Assembly: GCA_027972325.1 (NCBI GenBank)
Contig: JAPMOS010000001.1
Location: 529,001-593,000, forward strand
Length of the DNA: 64,000 nt
Direction of reading: 5' to 3'
DNA from: Paratrimastix pyriformis
Taxonomy: Eukaryota > Preaxostyla > Paratrimastigidae
Shown: positions 34,845 to 47,071 of the stretch, piece by piece
Layout: each line of letters opens with the position of its first letter
How positions within the stretch are numbered: position 1 is the first letter of the stretch
Translations under genes and position numbers: made by a program
Notes under the pieces: generated by a model
Database searches by the model: none
The model's input: only the letters and a program-made list of their open reading frames with translations
Told to the model about the DNA's origin: nothing

Positions 34845-37592
34845 CCGTCCCCGCCCTCGCTGCTGGAGCTGCCGGATGCCGCCTGCGTCTTCTTGTTCTT
34901 GTTCTTCTTCTTGGCCTCGGACTCGGACTCGGCCTCGGCCTCGCTGCTGCTCTCGCTGCTGCTCTTGTGGTCGCTGCTGCTGTTCTTGTCCTCCTCGTCA
35001 TCGTCCGCCGCCTCCTCGTCGCCGCCTCGCCGGGTCGCCGTCTTCTTCTTCTTCATGGCCGGCTGGCGGCCCTTCTTGGAGGCCGGCCGCCCCTTGGCCC
35101 TGCGGCCCTCCGCCTTGTCCTCCTCCTCCTCCTCCTCCTCCTCGCCCTCCTCACGGTCCTCCTCCTCCTCCTCGACTGCTTGGTCCTCGTCCATGCGCTT
35201 CTTGCGGGCCGCCTTGGCCGCGGGCTTGGGCTTCTTCCCCTGGGCCGCCATCCCCGCGGGCCGCCGGGCGGCCGGGCCGGCCTCGTCGTTGTCGTCGTCC
35301 TGCACGCGCAGCTGCTTCTTGGGCCGGGCACCGCCCTTGCTGCCGCTGGCGGCCTTGGCGGGGGCGCCGGCCGCGGGTTTCTTGGCTCCGGCGGTGGCCT
35401 TGGGGGCGGCCTCCGGGGGCGGCTCGAGGAGGGCCGCCTGGGCCTCGTCGTAGCGGCGGATGTACTCGGCGGGAACAAACCGGTCCGCGAACTCGCCCTG
35501 CCCCCGCCGCCCCACATCGCCCCCCCAGCGGACCGAAGAGGAAGCACAGACCGCCAGCCGTGAGCCCAAGTGAGCAATCGGGAGGGAGGGATGGAGGATG
35601 GAGGGATGGAGGGATGGAGGGAGGGAGGGAGGGAGGGAGGAGGGAGGGAGGTGGGGGCAGACCCTCGCGGCTGCGGTGATGTCGCGGAGGCGGGACCCCT
35701 GCACGGTGCGGACGTTGCGCAGGAGGAAGAGCCCCAGGCAGTGCGCCACGTGGTGGAACTTGGGCGTCACCTGGACGGACACACGCGCGGGGCAACCGCA
35801 GCCACAGCCACAGCCACAGCCACAGCCACAGCCATCGGACAGCGATGCCACCAATGAGGATCGCCCATGGGGGGCATGGGCGATGGCGGCAGAGACGCGT
35901 GGAAGGGACGGGGAGACGGTGGCGGGCGGTGGCGGGCGGTGGCGGGCGGTGGCGGGCGGTGGCGGGCGGTGGCGGGCGGTGGCGGGCGGTGGCGAGGGCG
36001 TGGCGTGTGTGGGTGCATGGGCGGCGGGCCTGGTAGGTTTGGATGCTGTCCAGCAGCTCGATCTTCTGCCCGGGCCGCACCAAGTCCTGCCGACGGGCGA
36101 GCGGGCGAGCGGGCGAAGGGTGAGCGCGGCGCGGCATGAGATTGCGGGGCGGTGCCCCCCTGGGGGGACCGGGTCGGGGATGGGAAGCCCTCTCACTCCT
36201 TTTTTCAGGCGCTGGCTGCGGGGGCGACCTTGGAGCGGGCCCGGGACGGCTTGGGCAGCTTGCGGGTCTTGGCCAGGAAGCCGCGGCATGTGGGGGCACC
36301 GCATCGGCTGGCAGGCACGTGGGGTGATGAAGGCGGTTGGGGTGATGAAGGCGGTTGGGGCGATGAAGGCGTGGCATGCGGCACGGGCTGGGGCCCCGAG
36401 CGGCCAGGCCTGGGCGAGGCAGCGTGGCTGGCTGTGGGGCGGGGCTGGTGGCGGACCAGGGCTGGTGGGTGTCCTCGTTGAGGGACTCCCACTGGTAGTC
36501 GATGGTGAGCTCCTCGCCCGCCCTCACGTCCCGCTCGCCCACGAAGATCCCCACCCGGGGCTCCCCGCCGACCGTCCTGCAGGCCCCACCGGGAAGGAGG
36601 AGTTCAGGGCCAGATCGAACACGGGGTCGCCCATTGGCGGCCGGGGGTTGGAGTTTGGCGGTGGGTGGTGGGGAGGGTGCGGGCCATTTCTGGGTGGTGC
36701 AGTTGGGGGCGCAGCTGTGGTTGAGGAAGCGGGCGTTGTTGCCTTTGCGGGAGCTGTCGATGTAGCGGCCCGAGTCGAGCGCCAGGAAGTAGAAGCTCAC
36801 CTCGCCTGCCCCAGCCCCCGCCACCCGCCGCCCGCCGCCCGCCGCCCGCCCCCCACCCGGTCAAAGCCGACCCGCCAGCCGTCAGCAAAGGCCGGGCCAG
36901 GAAGACAGGCAAAGGAACGACGAGGGACGGGGGGACGCGGGTGACTGTGGGCTGGGTGCGGACCGTCGTACTCGATGGAGCGCTCCTGGAGGGTGTCCTC
37001 GTCGATGATCTCGCCCACGTACTCCACCACGAACTGGCCCGCCCGCAGGTCCTCCCTGGCCCGCAGCCCCCAGCCACGGTTGGCCGTCTGCCGCACCACA
37101 GCACATGCGTGGGTGAGCGGGCGAATGGGATGGAAGGGGGCCAGACCCGCGGGGGAGGGGGTGGGGCGGGGACAAACCTTGAAGGGGTCGGCGGGGGCCT
37201 CCTCCTGGCGCTGGAGGACCGTGTTGGAGCAGCGCGCCCCACAGGGGCACACGTTCGGGTCGCACTCGATGAAGACCGCCCTGAGCCCAGCCCCCCGCCC
37301 CCCCATCCCATAGCCACGTACCACCCCCCAAGACGTGAGAAAGCAGCCCGGCGTGGACTCGGTGGATGGAGACGGGAGGGTGGTGGAGACGAGACTGGAG
37401 GTGTTGCGGACCGGTTGACGCAGCCCTCCAGACACCCGTCGAGGGGCGGCTTCGCGCCCTTGCCCCGGCTCGGGGGCAGCGAGGCAGGGGGCTTGCAGTT
37501 GCACACGGGGATGTCCTCGGGGTTGATCCCGCCCACGCTGCGGTGCGACCGGCGCCCCACGTAGATGTCTGCCCACACACACATACACACAG

Positions 37593-37625
<33 letters not shown>

Positions 37626-39656
37626 CACACCGCCAAGCGGGCAGGCAGGCAGACACAGGCACCCGGGTGGGTTGGATGATGCCGCCCGGCTCGAGGGGAG
37701 TGGCGACGGACTGCGCTTGATGCGGGCGAAGGGGGCCGGCCGGTCGCTCGACTGGGCGCGGCGCAGGGCCGAGTCGCGGCTGAAGCGATCCATGACGGGC
37801 CGGAACCAGAGCGGGTACGTCATCGGGTGGGCCGGCTGGCTCTCGAACTGCACGGAGGGGACATGAACACGCGAGCTGGGGCGAGGGCCGGGTGCATAGG
37901 GCGGGAGTGGGGGCGGGGGGAGAGCACGGACCTGGTTGGGGGCGTGGACGAAGGCGAGGGTGCCGTCGGGCCCGACCGTCTCGTCGTCGATGGGGACGCC
38001 CCGGGGGCCCTCGGACGGCTCGAGCTCCTCCTCGGCGCCGTCGGCCTCCCCGTCGTCGTCGTCGACGACGCCCCCGTTGGCCCCCACCGCCCCCCCGCGC
38101 CTCGGCCGGGCCCGCTTTTTCTTGGGGCCGCTCCGGGGGGTGCTCCCGTCGGTGTTCTTGTTGGGCCTGCCCTTGGGGGTAATCTTCATGCGGCGGTTGG
38201 GCGGCCTTTGCCCGCCCTGAGCGGGGCCCACCCCGGACCGGGTGGCGGGCCGGGCGCTGCCGGCGGCGGGGCCGTTGCCCCCGTCAGACTCGGTGGTGCC
38301 GCTCTCCTCCTCCTCGGCCTCGGCCTCGGCCTCGGGGGGCGGCGACGCCGAGCTGCCCGCGGTGCTGCGCCGGGTGCGCTTGGCCTTGACCTTGGCCTTG
38401 GCGCGGGGCGGGGAGGCCGGCGCGCCGCCTGTGTGTTTCTCCTCTGGGCGGGTGGCTGGGGGCACGCCGTTGGGCGGGCCATCCGGGGGCCCCGACGAAG
38501 GGGGCGTGGCGGCGCCGGGTGGGTGCTCTCGCGTGCGCTTGCGGGGTTGAGTCCCAGCCGGGCTGCCGTGGCCCTCCGCATCGCCATGGGTCTGGGCGGG
38601 GGGCGGGTCTGCCGAGGCACCGGCGGGGGGCCGGTCGGTCGCCTCTCCTCCATCCGCGGACTCTTCCCCGTCGGGCTCCGCCACTCCGGGACCCGCGCCC
38701 TCGCCGTCCTCCTTGCCGGCCTCCTGGCTCTCACTCGGCCCCGCGGCTGCCGGCCGGGCGGAGCGGAGCGAGCGGCGTGTGGTGGTGGGCGGTTGCGACT
38801 GCGACGGCGCGGCGGAGGCCCCTCGAAGGCCGGGTCGGCTTTTGGAGGCACGTGGGAAGCGCCCCTGGGGTTCCACGGTCGTGTTGTGCTGCACTTGGGC
38901 CTTGAGAGGCTTCCGCCGGGTGCGGGAGGCCCCCTCCCCGGCCACGGGGGGGTTCGCAGCCGGGCTCCCAGAGGCGGGCACGGCCCCCAGAACCGCAGCC
39001 GCCTCGTCCAGCAAGCCGTCCAGTCGGTGGGTCGTGCGCTTGCGTGGCGGCACTCGGCCGCCGGGGGGCGACGCGCTGCCGGGGTCGGCGGGTCCGGGCT
39101 CCTCGTCGCCCCAAGAGGGGCGAGCCGTTGCCGGGGGTGGGGCGGCTGCGTGGGGCGCCGGCAGCGGCACAACGTGCGGCGGTGGGCTCGTGGGAGTGGT
39201 CGCAAGGAAGGACGGAGGGCCACCAGAAGTCACAAGACTTGCGGCTAGGGATTGGGGGGACAGGCGAGTGAGCGGAGCCCGCCCCGGCTGGGACATGATG
39301 GCGGGGAGCGAGAGGCCATTCTGAGGAGACGCTGGCGGAGACATGTTGTTCGAAATGCGGATGATTGGAGAGAGTGGCAGGAGGAGAGGTCGGTGCGCCG
39401 TCAGAACCGTTTGGGGTGGCGAATTCAATACCGAAGGATCCATCCCGCCTGACGGAATAAAATGAACCGGGAACGGTTGGGTAGTTTTCATTGTGGTTGG
39501 AAGGGCCGTTGGTGGTGAAAGCGGAGGGGGTGCCGCTTGTGAAGAGTCGGGCAAATGTCCGGTGCAATGAGGCCTGTTCTGGGTGGATGAACCCAAATCT
39601 GCCAGGCGCCTCACAGAACAAAAGTCTGTTGCGGGTTCATGAACGCTTGAAGACAT
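29192..39656 (-). CDS. AWS-SET-postSET lysine methyltransferase (H3K36 class) with giant disordered C-terminus
   Basis: Starts at MSSSVHEPATDF. The long, Pro/Ser/Arg-rich N-terminus has an NLS-like KKKRARPRRGG and ends near 37700. The AWS domain is split by introns (INPEDIPVCNCKPP, PLDGCLEGCVNR, FIECDPNVCPCGARCSNTVL). The SET domain follows: NRGWGLRAREDLRAGQFVVE, YVGEIIDEDTLQERSIEYD, SGRYIDSSRKGNNARFLNHS, CAPNCTTQKW, AGEELTIDYQWES. PostSET is CRCGAPTCRGFLAKT. All S-adenosylmethionine and catalytic motifs are present. This combination is typical of SETD2/NSD/ASH1 enzymes acting on histone H3 Lys36. Downstream (35500-29195) is one almost unbroken low-complexity exon of about 2000 residues: acidic/Ser blocks, Pro/Ala runs, a TPVEA-type repeat, SUMO-interacting-like VIDLTVE and VLIIEDE, and a final His run. 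No SRI, PWWP or PHD domain was recognised. Stop TAA 29192-29194. Confidence 0.92.
31835..31925 (-). repeat. Poly-proline-coding CCG/GCC tract in the SET gene
   Basis: GGC repeats on the plus strand encode about 25 prolines with a few leucines on the sense strand. It is inside the open exon and so probably translated. Confidence 0.85.
32690..33115 (-). repeat. Coding tandem repeat of the TPVEA / SPIEA type in the SET gene
   Basis: About 25 to 28 short units (TPVEA, SPIEA, TPAIV and similar) over 425 bp, all in one frame. On the plus strand this reads as GCCTCGACGGGTGTC-type units. Units vary by single bases and cluster into longer blocks (the run VEATPVEASPIEASPVEASP occurs twice), showing block duplication. 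Confidence 0.93.
35799..35834. repeat. (CCACAG)n hexamer repeat in a SET-gene intron
   Basis: About six copies of CCACAG close to the exon encoding VTPKFHHVAHCLGLFLL. Confidence 0.85.
35917..35995. repeat. GGCGGGCGGT decamer array in a SET-gene intron
   Basis: Eight perfect 10-bp copies, followed by the exon encoding GQKIELLDSIQTYQ on the minus strand. Confidence 0.9.
37573..37625. repeat. (CA)n microsatellite in a SET-gene intron
   Basis: Imperfect CA repeat just upstream (in the minus direction) of the AWS-domain exon that begins DIYVGRRSHRSVGG. Confidence 0.85.
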
Positions 39657-39883
39657 TAAATGACCGGAAGGTTGCAGAGTTTGGATCCGCGCGAGAGTCT
39701 CGTCGGTTGGAGGCACAAGGCGACGAGAGGTCTTGACTTGCGCTAAAGGATGGAGTGATGTCAGCAAGTTGATCTCAAAGAAAACAAAGACCCAACGGAA
39801 ATGGACACGCTCTTTCAAATGGTCTTTGCGAAACGGGCAGAAGGTCAAAGAGACCCTCGCCGGCCATCGCTGCACGGGTCCCC
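39657..39883. promoter_or_regulatory. Divergent promoter region, SET gene / METTL22
   Basis: About 230 bp of moderate GC between divergent start codons. The SET reading frame stays open upstream of its chosen ATG, so the SET start could lie a little further out. Confidence 0.35.
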
Positions 39884-40970
39884 ATGAACTTCTCGAGCGA
39901 TTTCCCCACATCGGAAAATGTAGTCTTAAGTGACGTTCATCTTACAGCGCATCAGGGACAACAAGTTTCTTGTTTTTCCATACGAAAGATCGATGGCGGC
40001 CGCGTCCGGCCGACCCAGCCAGCTGTTGATTCTGATGGTGATCTTGACCTATGGCGTGACGAAACACTTGCGATCCAACATCTGCTGGCGACTCCATTAG
40101 ATTTTGTGGGTCTCCAGGTCAATTTCCCGCCGTGCCGTTCTGAGACGATTGCTCGGTTTTAGGTTTGGATGGGCGCCTTGTTGGCGTGCGACTACCTTCT
40201 TTGTCAACAAGACTATCTTCGACAATGCGCACTGGTCGAGTTGGGGAGCGGCGTGGGTCTGACTGCCTGCGTGGCCAGTCGTGTGTGCCGCAGCGTCGTT
40301 GCGACCGACTGCCACGAGCGGGTGCTTGACCTCTGCCAGTCGAACCTTGGGGCAAACCACGCTTCGCAGAATAGCCGCGTCCGCTTTCTGGACTGGGCCA
40401 CGACACGTCCGCCTGGCCTCTTGTTGACTTTGTTGTCTACATACTGTTTAGCCCCCCAGGTACCCCACCCAACTGTGAGTCCGCTGTACTGCTGGTCATC
40501 GGATGAAGTTGCGGAGCTCTCCGTGTGCCCGTTGTATCTGGCCGCCGATACCATCTACCAGATCGAGGCAACAGATGCGCTGTTCGGGTTCCTTCGGTCC
40601 GTGCCGGCAATCCGCGCATGATAATGACCTCACCACCTGCAGGAAGTACATGCCATCTGTCCACACGCTGCCCTCTGCCCGGTGGAGCCCCGCGGAGATC
40701 CCACCGTGGCCCCGCTGCGTCTTTGCGGTCGAGCGAAGGATCAACTTCCTCCTCGAGCTCGAGGCGCCCGCAAGCCCGTTCTACGAGCACTTCCGAGAAC
40801 TCTTTTGGGAGTTGGCCGAGGACGAGCCGGGGCCGGAGGAGGCCGGCTTCGTGGGGCGGCAGGTTCCCCTGGAGAGGATCCCCCAGCAGATGCTCGGCTA
40901 CACCAGAACGCCGCAGTTACAGATCTGGGAGGTCTTTCACTATGCCCCGCAGGATAATCCCCGGAGCTGA
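39884..40970 (+). CDS. METTL22: METTL22-like protein lysine methyltransferase
   Basis: Class I S-adenosylmethionine methyltransferase of the METTL21/22 group. It starts MNFSSDFPTSENVVLSDVHL; human METTL22 has TVLSDVHLL. Then SDGDLDLWRD and IQHLLATPLDFVGLQ are joined over a 46-bp intron (GTCAAT) to VWMGALLACDYLLCQQDYLR, matching human VWRGALLLADYILFQQDLFR. Motif I is VELGSGVGLTACVAS; acidic motif ATDCHERVLDLCQSN; RVRFLDWATT; then PLYLAADTIYQIEATDALFG, FAVERRINFLLELEAPAS and the end LGYTRTPQLQIWEVFHY. Introns begin GTCAAT, GTCCGC and GTCCGT. Normal length for the family (about 300 residues). In animals METTL22 methylates KIN17. Confidence 0.9.
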
Positions 40971-41095
40971 GAGAGAGAAACCACGAACAGCCCCAACTGA
41001 ACGGCAGCGGACACAAGAAGGCACACGGAGGGAGCGGACACAAACGGAGGGGAGAAAAGCAAACGCAAACAACCACCCAACCAAGCCCAACCAAG

Positions 41096-41856
41096 TCACC
41101 GTTGGATGCCTGAAGTGCCTTCGAGCATCATCTCTGGTTCGCCCATCTTCTCGCCGGGAGGTGACCCGGGCTGCGGGGCATAGAGGCCCGATTGGGACCC
41201 ATCGGGCTGGGCCCCAGTGGCGGGGAAAGTCTGGCCTGGGCGGAGGAGTTGGGGTACAGGCGCAGAGGCTTGCAAAAGGGCGGCTGTTTCTTGGGCCGTG
41301 AACTGTTCCACCACGAAGGTCCCGTAGGCTGCTGTGCCGGCATGACCCACGGGTGCAGCAGGAGCTGTGACCTATTTCGAAAGTTTAGTGATCGACACGC
41401 CCAAAAATATGTGGCAAAGGACCTTGAAAAGTCTCCCCAAATCGCCCTAAAGAGACGACATTTCAAGATGAAACGTGATGAAATGCAACGAAAACGGACC
41501 GCAATCGCGAAACTCACATCACCTGTTTGCGGAGTTGTTGCGAATGAAAGTTGGATCATATTTCCGGTTCCCTGGCCAGCTTCAAATGAGGCAACACCAG
41601 CGCAGCTAAGAAAGATTTCCAATTTGAGATTGAGGGACACAAACGCCGAACCCTTCGCCCTTGTTGTTTTCTTCCGTATGGATCGCGATATCAACAGTGT
41701 TTGGCTATGGAAATCGGACGTATTGCACCTGTTGACAAGCACACAGACCTGAACGGTGCTAAATGCCACGACATGTCCACGTTGCATGGAAATACTACCA
41801 AAGGCCAGTAGAGGTACGTTGGTCCGATTCTCGATCCTTAAACACACAATTGACAT
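41096..41856 (-). CDS. Unrecognised protein, minus strand
   Basis: A coding region of moderate GC. It begins SIVCLRIENRTNVPLLAFGS and ends with a Pro/Gly/Met-rich tail (GEPEMMLEGTSGIQR, stop TGA 41096-41098). Probable exons include CAGVASFEAGQGTGNMIQLS, GDLGRLFKVLCHIFLG and VTAPAAPVGHAGTAAYGTF followed by VVEQFTAQETAALLQ. The exon ending IFLG uses a GTGTCG donor and an AAATAG acceptor. The reading from 41780 to 41600 is ambiguous: either one open exon or several tiny introns. The predicted product is about 200 residues with no membrane segment. No family recognised. It is divergent from the CNNM gene with about 50 bp between, so the exact start is unsure. Confidence 0.4.
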
Positions 41857-41907
41857 CGAAGGATGGCGTCGAATTTAAACGAGCTTGCCTGAAAGGCCAA
41901 GGTCAAG
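41857..41907. promoter_or_regulatory. Very short divergent promoter region
   Basis: About 50 bp between the unrecognised minus-strand gene and the probable CNNM start. A/T-rich (GAATTTAAACGAG). Confidence 0.3.
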
Positions 41908-43736
<1,829 letters not shown>

Positions 43737-44020
43737 GACATCTTTTGGATGGATTGTACAAATTCTCAAACAGGCACAATACTGTGGGAGAACGCAGACG
43801 CCCAAATACTCACTCACATACAAAGACACGCACACACACACCGACAGCTCTCACCGCGCCCCGCGCCAATTCCTGTCGGGGTGGATGGCGATCCGAAGAG
43901 GAGCCCCCATTTCAGGGGCTCGGTCGACCGACCGAGCCCGAGCGCGCCCGAGCGCGGATGGGGCAGTTGGAGGGCGTGGCCGAGCTCCGACAGCCGTCGG
44001 GTCCAGCGGGTGGGGAATGC
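43737..44020. other. Convergent intergenic region (CNNM / unrecognised gene)
   Basis: About 285 bp holding two 3' ends. Contains CACACACACAC-like text near 43820; nothing else identified. Confidence 0.35.
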
Positions 44021-44939
44021 TCATTCCTGCAGACCATCGAGGAGGGCAGAGTTGTTGTTGTGCGAAAGGGGATTGAGCGGCAGACCGGGGTAGCTGGTCT
44101 CGGTGAGACGCTTCATCTGTTTGCCCTCGTAAAAGGCTCGGTAGTTCGGCTTTGGCTTAGGGGGCGGAGGAGGGCATGGCTTGTGGGTGCCTATCGAAGC
44201 GAGTGAGCATCGGCCGAGAGATAAAGACGCCACAGACGAGGATATGATGAATCGAACCCGTCCCGATACGGGCCGGTCGGACCGACAAACGTGTCAAAAA
44301 CTGGCTTTCGTCCCTGAAGGGCACCACAGAGGCGCTGGAGAGTCTGGGGTTCCCGGTCGAAGTTGGCCTCCCCTCGGAGCCAATCCCGATGGAGAGGACT
44401 CGCGGCCTCATCCCGAGCCTCGCTCACGTATGTGTCCGCAAACCGGGCAGCCCGTGGGAATGGAGGTGGTGTGGGAGCACCACGATGCGTCTGCAGAGTC
44501 CGGGTCGAGAGTTCGCTCACTGCGCGAGGGGAATGACAAGACGTGCGGATAAAAACAGACATCTCGAATAAGACGAGCCAGGGCGACGGAGCGACGGAGG
44601 GCTCAGTGGAGTGCCTGGGGAGCGCTGAGAATCAGTTTCAACCAGTCTCCTGGGCGAAGTGGCGCTCATCATTCCAGTAAATTTAATGTTCCGCCGCAGA
44701 AAGTCGGGAGTAGACGGCGTGCCGAATTGGGGTTCAACTGCAGGAGCTCCATAAAATCTCCCCTCTACCAAGGCTTTGGTCAATGGCAACTCCGGATGTG
44801 ATGGGTCCACAGGAGTCATACGGAATGCATTGGTCAATGCCAGAGCCGTCGGGTCATAATGACACCGAGAGGGCCTGAGAGGGGCCATGCGAACTGGCTG
44901 ATTTTTTGTGGGCTTATACGCTCGTTGGATGGCGTTCAT
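44021..44939 (-). CDS. Small unrecognised basic protein, minus strand
   Basis: Three exons give about 245 residues. Exon 1 is MNAIQRAYKPTKNQPVRMAP to RRPGSSYSR. An intron starting GTCTGTTTTT ends CGCGCAG. Exon 2 is LSELSTRTLQTHRGAPTPPP to GRKPVFDTFVG. An intron starting GTCCGACC ends CGATAG. Exon 3 is THKPCPPPPPKPKPNYRAFY then EGKQMKRLTETSYP, ending SALLDGLQE with TGA. Both joins keep frame, which is good evidence for a real gene. It is Pro/Arg/Thr-rich with no membrane segment or known domain. Short basic proteins with scattered Tyr/Pro are common among axonemal microtubule-inner proteins, but that is only a guess. Starts 80 bp from the divergent SLC35 gene. Confidence 0.5.
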
Positions 44940-45018
44940 CAAAAAAAAAAACCCAAACGGTTCGGGGGTATATTTCCAAAGGGTGGACGCGCCTTTTCTC
45001 ATTTGACTCGGCACCGCG
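44940..45018. promoter_or_regulatory. Short divergent promoter region (unrecognised gene / SLC35)
   Basis: 79 bp including an 11-A run at 44941-44951. It must serve both genes. Confidence 0.35.
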
Positions 45019-46616
45019 ATGAACTCTGCCCAATTAAAAAGTATAGGGATCGCAGGATTTTACGGTCAGTGAGGGCAGAATAATTGAGTTTCACGATCCT
45101 TTTCCCGTCTAGCCACGGTTTCCATTACCATCACATTTTTCAACAGGGCAGTGTTTTACTCGTACAAATTTAATTTCCCGAATATTGTTTCTGCCCTTCA
45201 AATGATGTTCTCCCTTTCCTTTTTGATCCTCTTCGGAAAAATCTTCCACCAAATCCAGCTTCCTGCCTTGTCTTGGGAGAACTTCAATCGGGTCCGCAGT
45301 GGCTGCAATTCGCAGGCCAATCTTTTTACCTTTCACCTTGTAGCAATCGCTCCACTCCTTTTTTTTCTTGACGAATGTCCCCACGGGCCTGGCTGCCCTT
45401 CGATATCTGAACATCCCCATGTTCAGCACCCTCCGGAGAATCACCACCTTGCTCGTGATGGTCTTCGACTTTTTCTGGCGGGGGATTAAACTCCCCAGTG
45501 ACGAAGTCATTTCAGTGGTTGTCATGGTCCTGGGTCTGCCGTCGCCCTGTGCCATCCATGCTCATATCCCCTCCGACCTGGCTGTCAGCTGCGGCTGTTG
45601 CCGGGGTGGGCGACCTGCAATTTAGCTTCTTGGGGTATCTATTCTGTTTCCTGAACTGCGTCTTCACTGCGGGCTTCCTGGTGAGCACCCGGAAGGCCAA
45701 GGCCGACACCCACCTGGGCGACGTGGCCCTGCTCTTCTACCCCAACCTGACGGCCATCGGGTTCATGGTGCTGCTGGCCTGGGTCTCGGGCGAGTTCGAC
45801 GGGTTGGCCCTGTGGCCCCGGGAGTTCGCCAGCAACCCCATGTTCTGGGTCCGGGCAGCGTCCCCCCCCCCCCCGGACGAGGCTCGGCTGCCTGCTCGGC
45901 TCTGTCTGATTGGCCACCCGGCGATGATCGGGGTGTGTATGGGTGGATTTGGGACGCACAGGTCTGCCTGAGCATGTCTGCCGTGCAGGCCTTCATCCTC
46001 AACTACGCGACCTTCCTCTGCTCCAACCACAACTCCCCCCTCGCCACCAGCGTCACCGGTCCGCGGCCCGCACTGGTGCCTCTCTCTTCCCCCTCCCCTC
46101 CCCTCCTCTCATCCTCTCCCCCCTGCCCCGGTGCTCGCGTCTCATTCCCGTTCGGCCCTCTCCGCCCGTACCCCGCCCCGCCTCGCCCCGGTCGGCCGAC
46201 CCTTCCGCTTCTGGCGCCGCCCGTGCGGATGGGTGCGCATGTGCAGGCCAGATCAAGAACATCGCCCAGATCTCGCTGGGCATGGTCTGGTTCGGGGACG
46301 TCCAGTACGACCCCCTCAACACGGTGGGCCTCGTCATCGGCATCGTCGCCTCCATCTGGTCGGCACCCAGCCCAGCACCTCCAATGCAATGCCCCCCCAA
46401 ATGCCCCGTCCCGGCCAATGGCCCGTCATCCGTCCCTCAGCCCTGCCCTGCCCTGCCCTGCCCTGCCCTGCCCTGCCCTGAGCGCCTCTCCCCTTTCCGA
46501 TTTTGACTCCCCCCCCCCCCCCCCCGCGCAGGTACGGGTACCTCAAGTACCAGCAGACGGCCTCCCGAAAGCCCATCCTGCCCGCTGGCATCAGCGAGCC
46601 GGCCCGCCGCGTCTAA
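45019..46616 (+). CDS. SLC35D-like nucleotide-sugar transporter
   Basis: Golgi/ER nucleotide-sugar antiporter of the drug/metabolite transporter fold. Exon 1 MNSAQLKSIGIAGFY joins across an intron starting GTCAGT to ATVSITITFFNRAVFYSYKF and NFPNIVSALQMMFSLSFLIL, the typical SLC35 first helices (compare TNKALFSYYKFNFP). Later: LRYLNIPMFSTLRRITTLLV, IKLPSDEVISVVVMVLG, LQFSFLGYLFCFLNCVFTAG, FLVSTRKAKAD, LSMSAVQAFILNYATFLCSN, HNSPLATSVTG/QIKNIAQIS, VQYDPLNTVGLVIGIVASIW and YGYLKYQQTASRK. About ten hydrophobic segments. Human SLC35D1 shares FTVLRKFT, EGYIFVFLNDIFTA, YYNSALTTAVVGAIKN. The short intron around 45540-45590 is only approximately placed. Ends with TAA 46614-46616. One intron acceptor is preceded by a run of C at 46508-46524. 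Confidence 0.92.
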
Positions 46617-46845
46617 TGCGGTGCTGCCGCCCCTCTCCTTCCCGTCCCCTCTCCGTCCGTCCCCTCTCTCCGTCCGTCCCCTCTCTCCGTCCGTCCCTCC
46701 CCTCCTGGCCCCGCGACAAGAAAAGCATCCCGGGCGCTCATCTTGGCGGTCAGGTCAGCTCTGGGGTGGGTGGGAGGGAGGGTTCTTGAGTGGGGGGGGG
46801 GGGGGGCTGTGTCTGGGCTGCGTGTGGGTGGTTCTGTGGGCGCGC
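46617..46845. other. Convergent intergenic region (SLC35 / CSTF3)
   Basis: About 230 bp with a CCGTCCGTCCCCTCTCT-type repeat (46650-46700) and a G run at 46792-46805. No gene recognised. Confidence 0.4.
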
Positions 46846-47033
46846 TCACCACTTGGAGTCCCGGTCGCGCCTCGGCTGGGGCCCTCCGCCGTCCCGGTCC
46901 CGGGGGTCGCCGCCCCTGTCCCGGTCCCAGTCGCCCCTGTCGCCCCGGCCCCGGTCCGCCTCCCGGTCTCGGTTGCCCCAGTCCCGGTCGCGCGGGGGGC
47001 CGGCTCGCGGGTCCCGTGGGGGTTCCCTGTCGC

Positions 47034-47071
<38 letters not shown>

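Noticed and set aside
32058-35453. Plus-strand open frame of more than 1100 codons opposite the SET gene
   Set aside because: It mirrors the minus-strand Pro/Ala/Ser-coding exon and has simple Gly/Ala/Val composition with no domain. The minus strand carries the SET gene frame.
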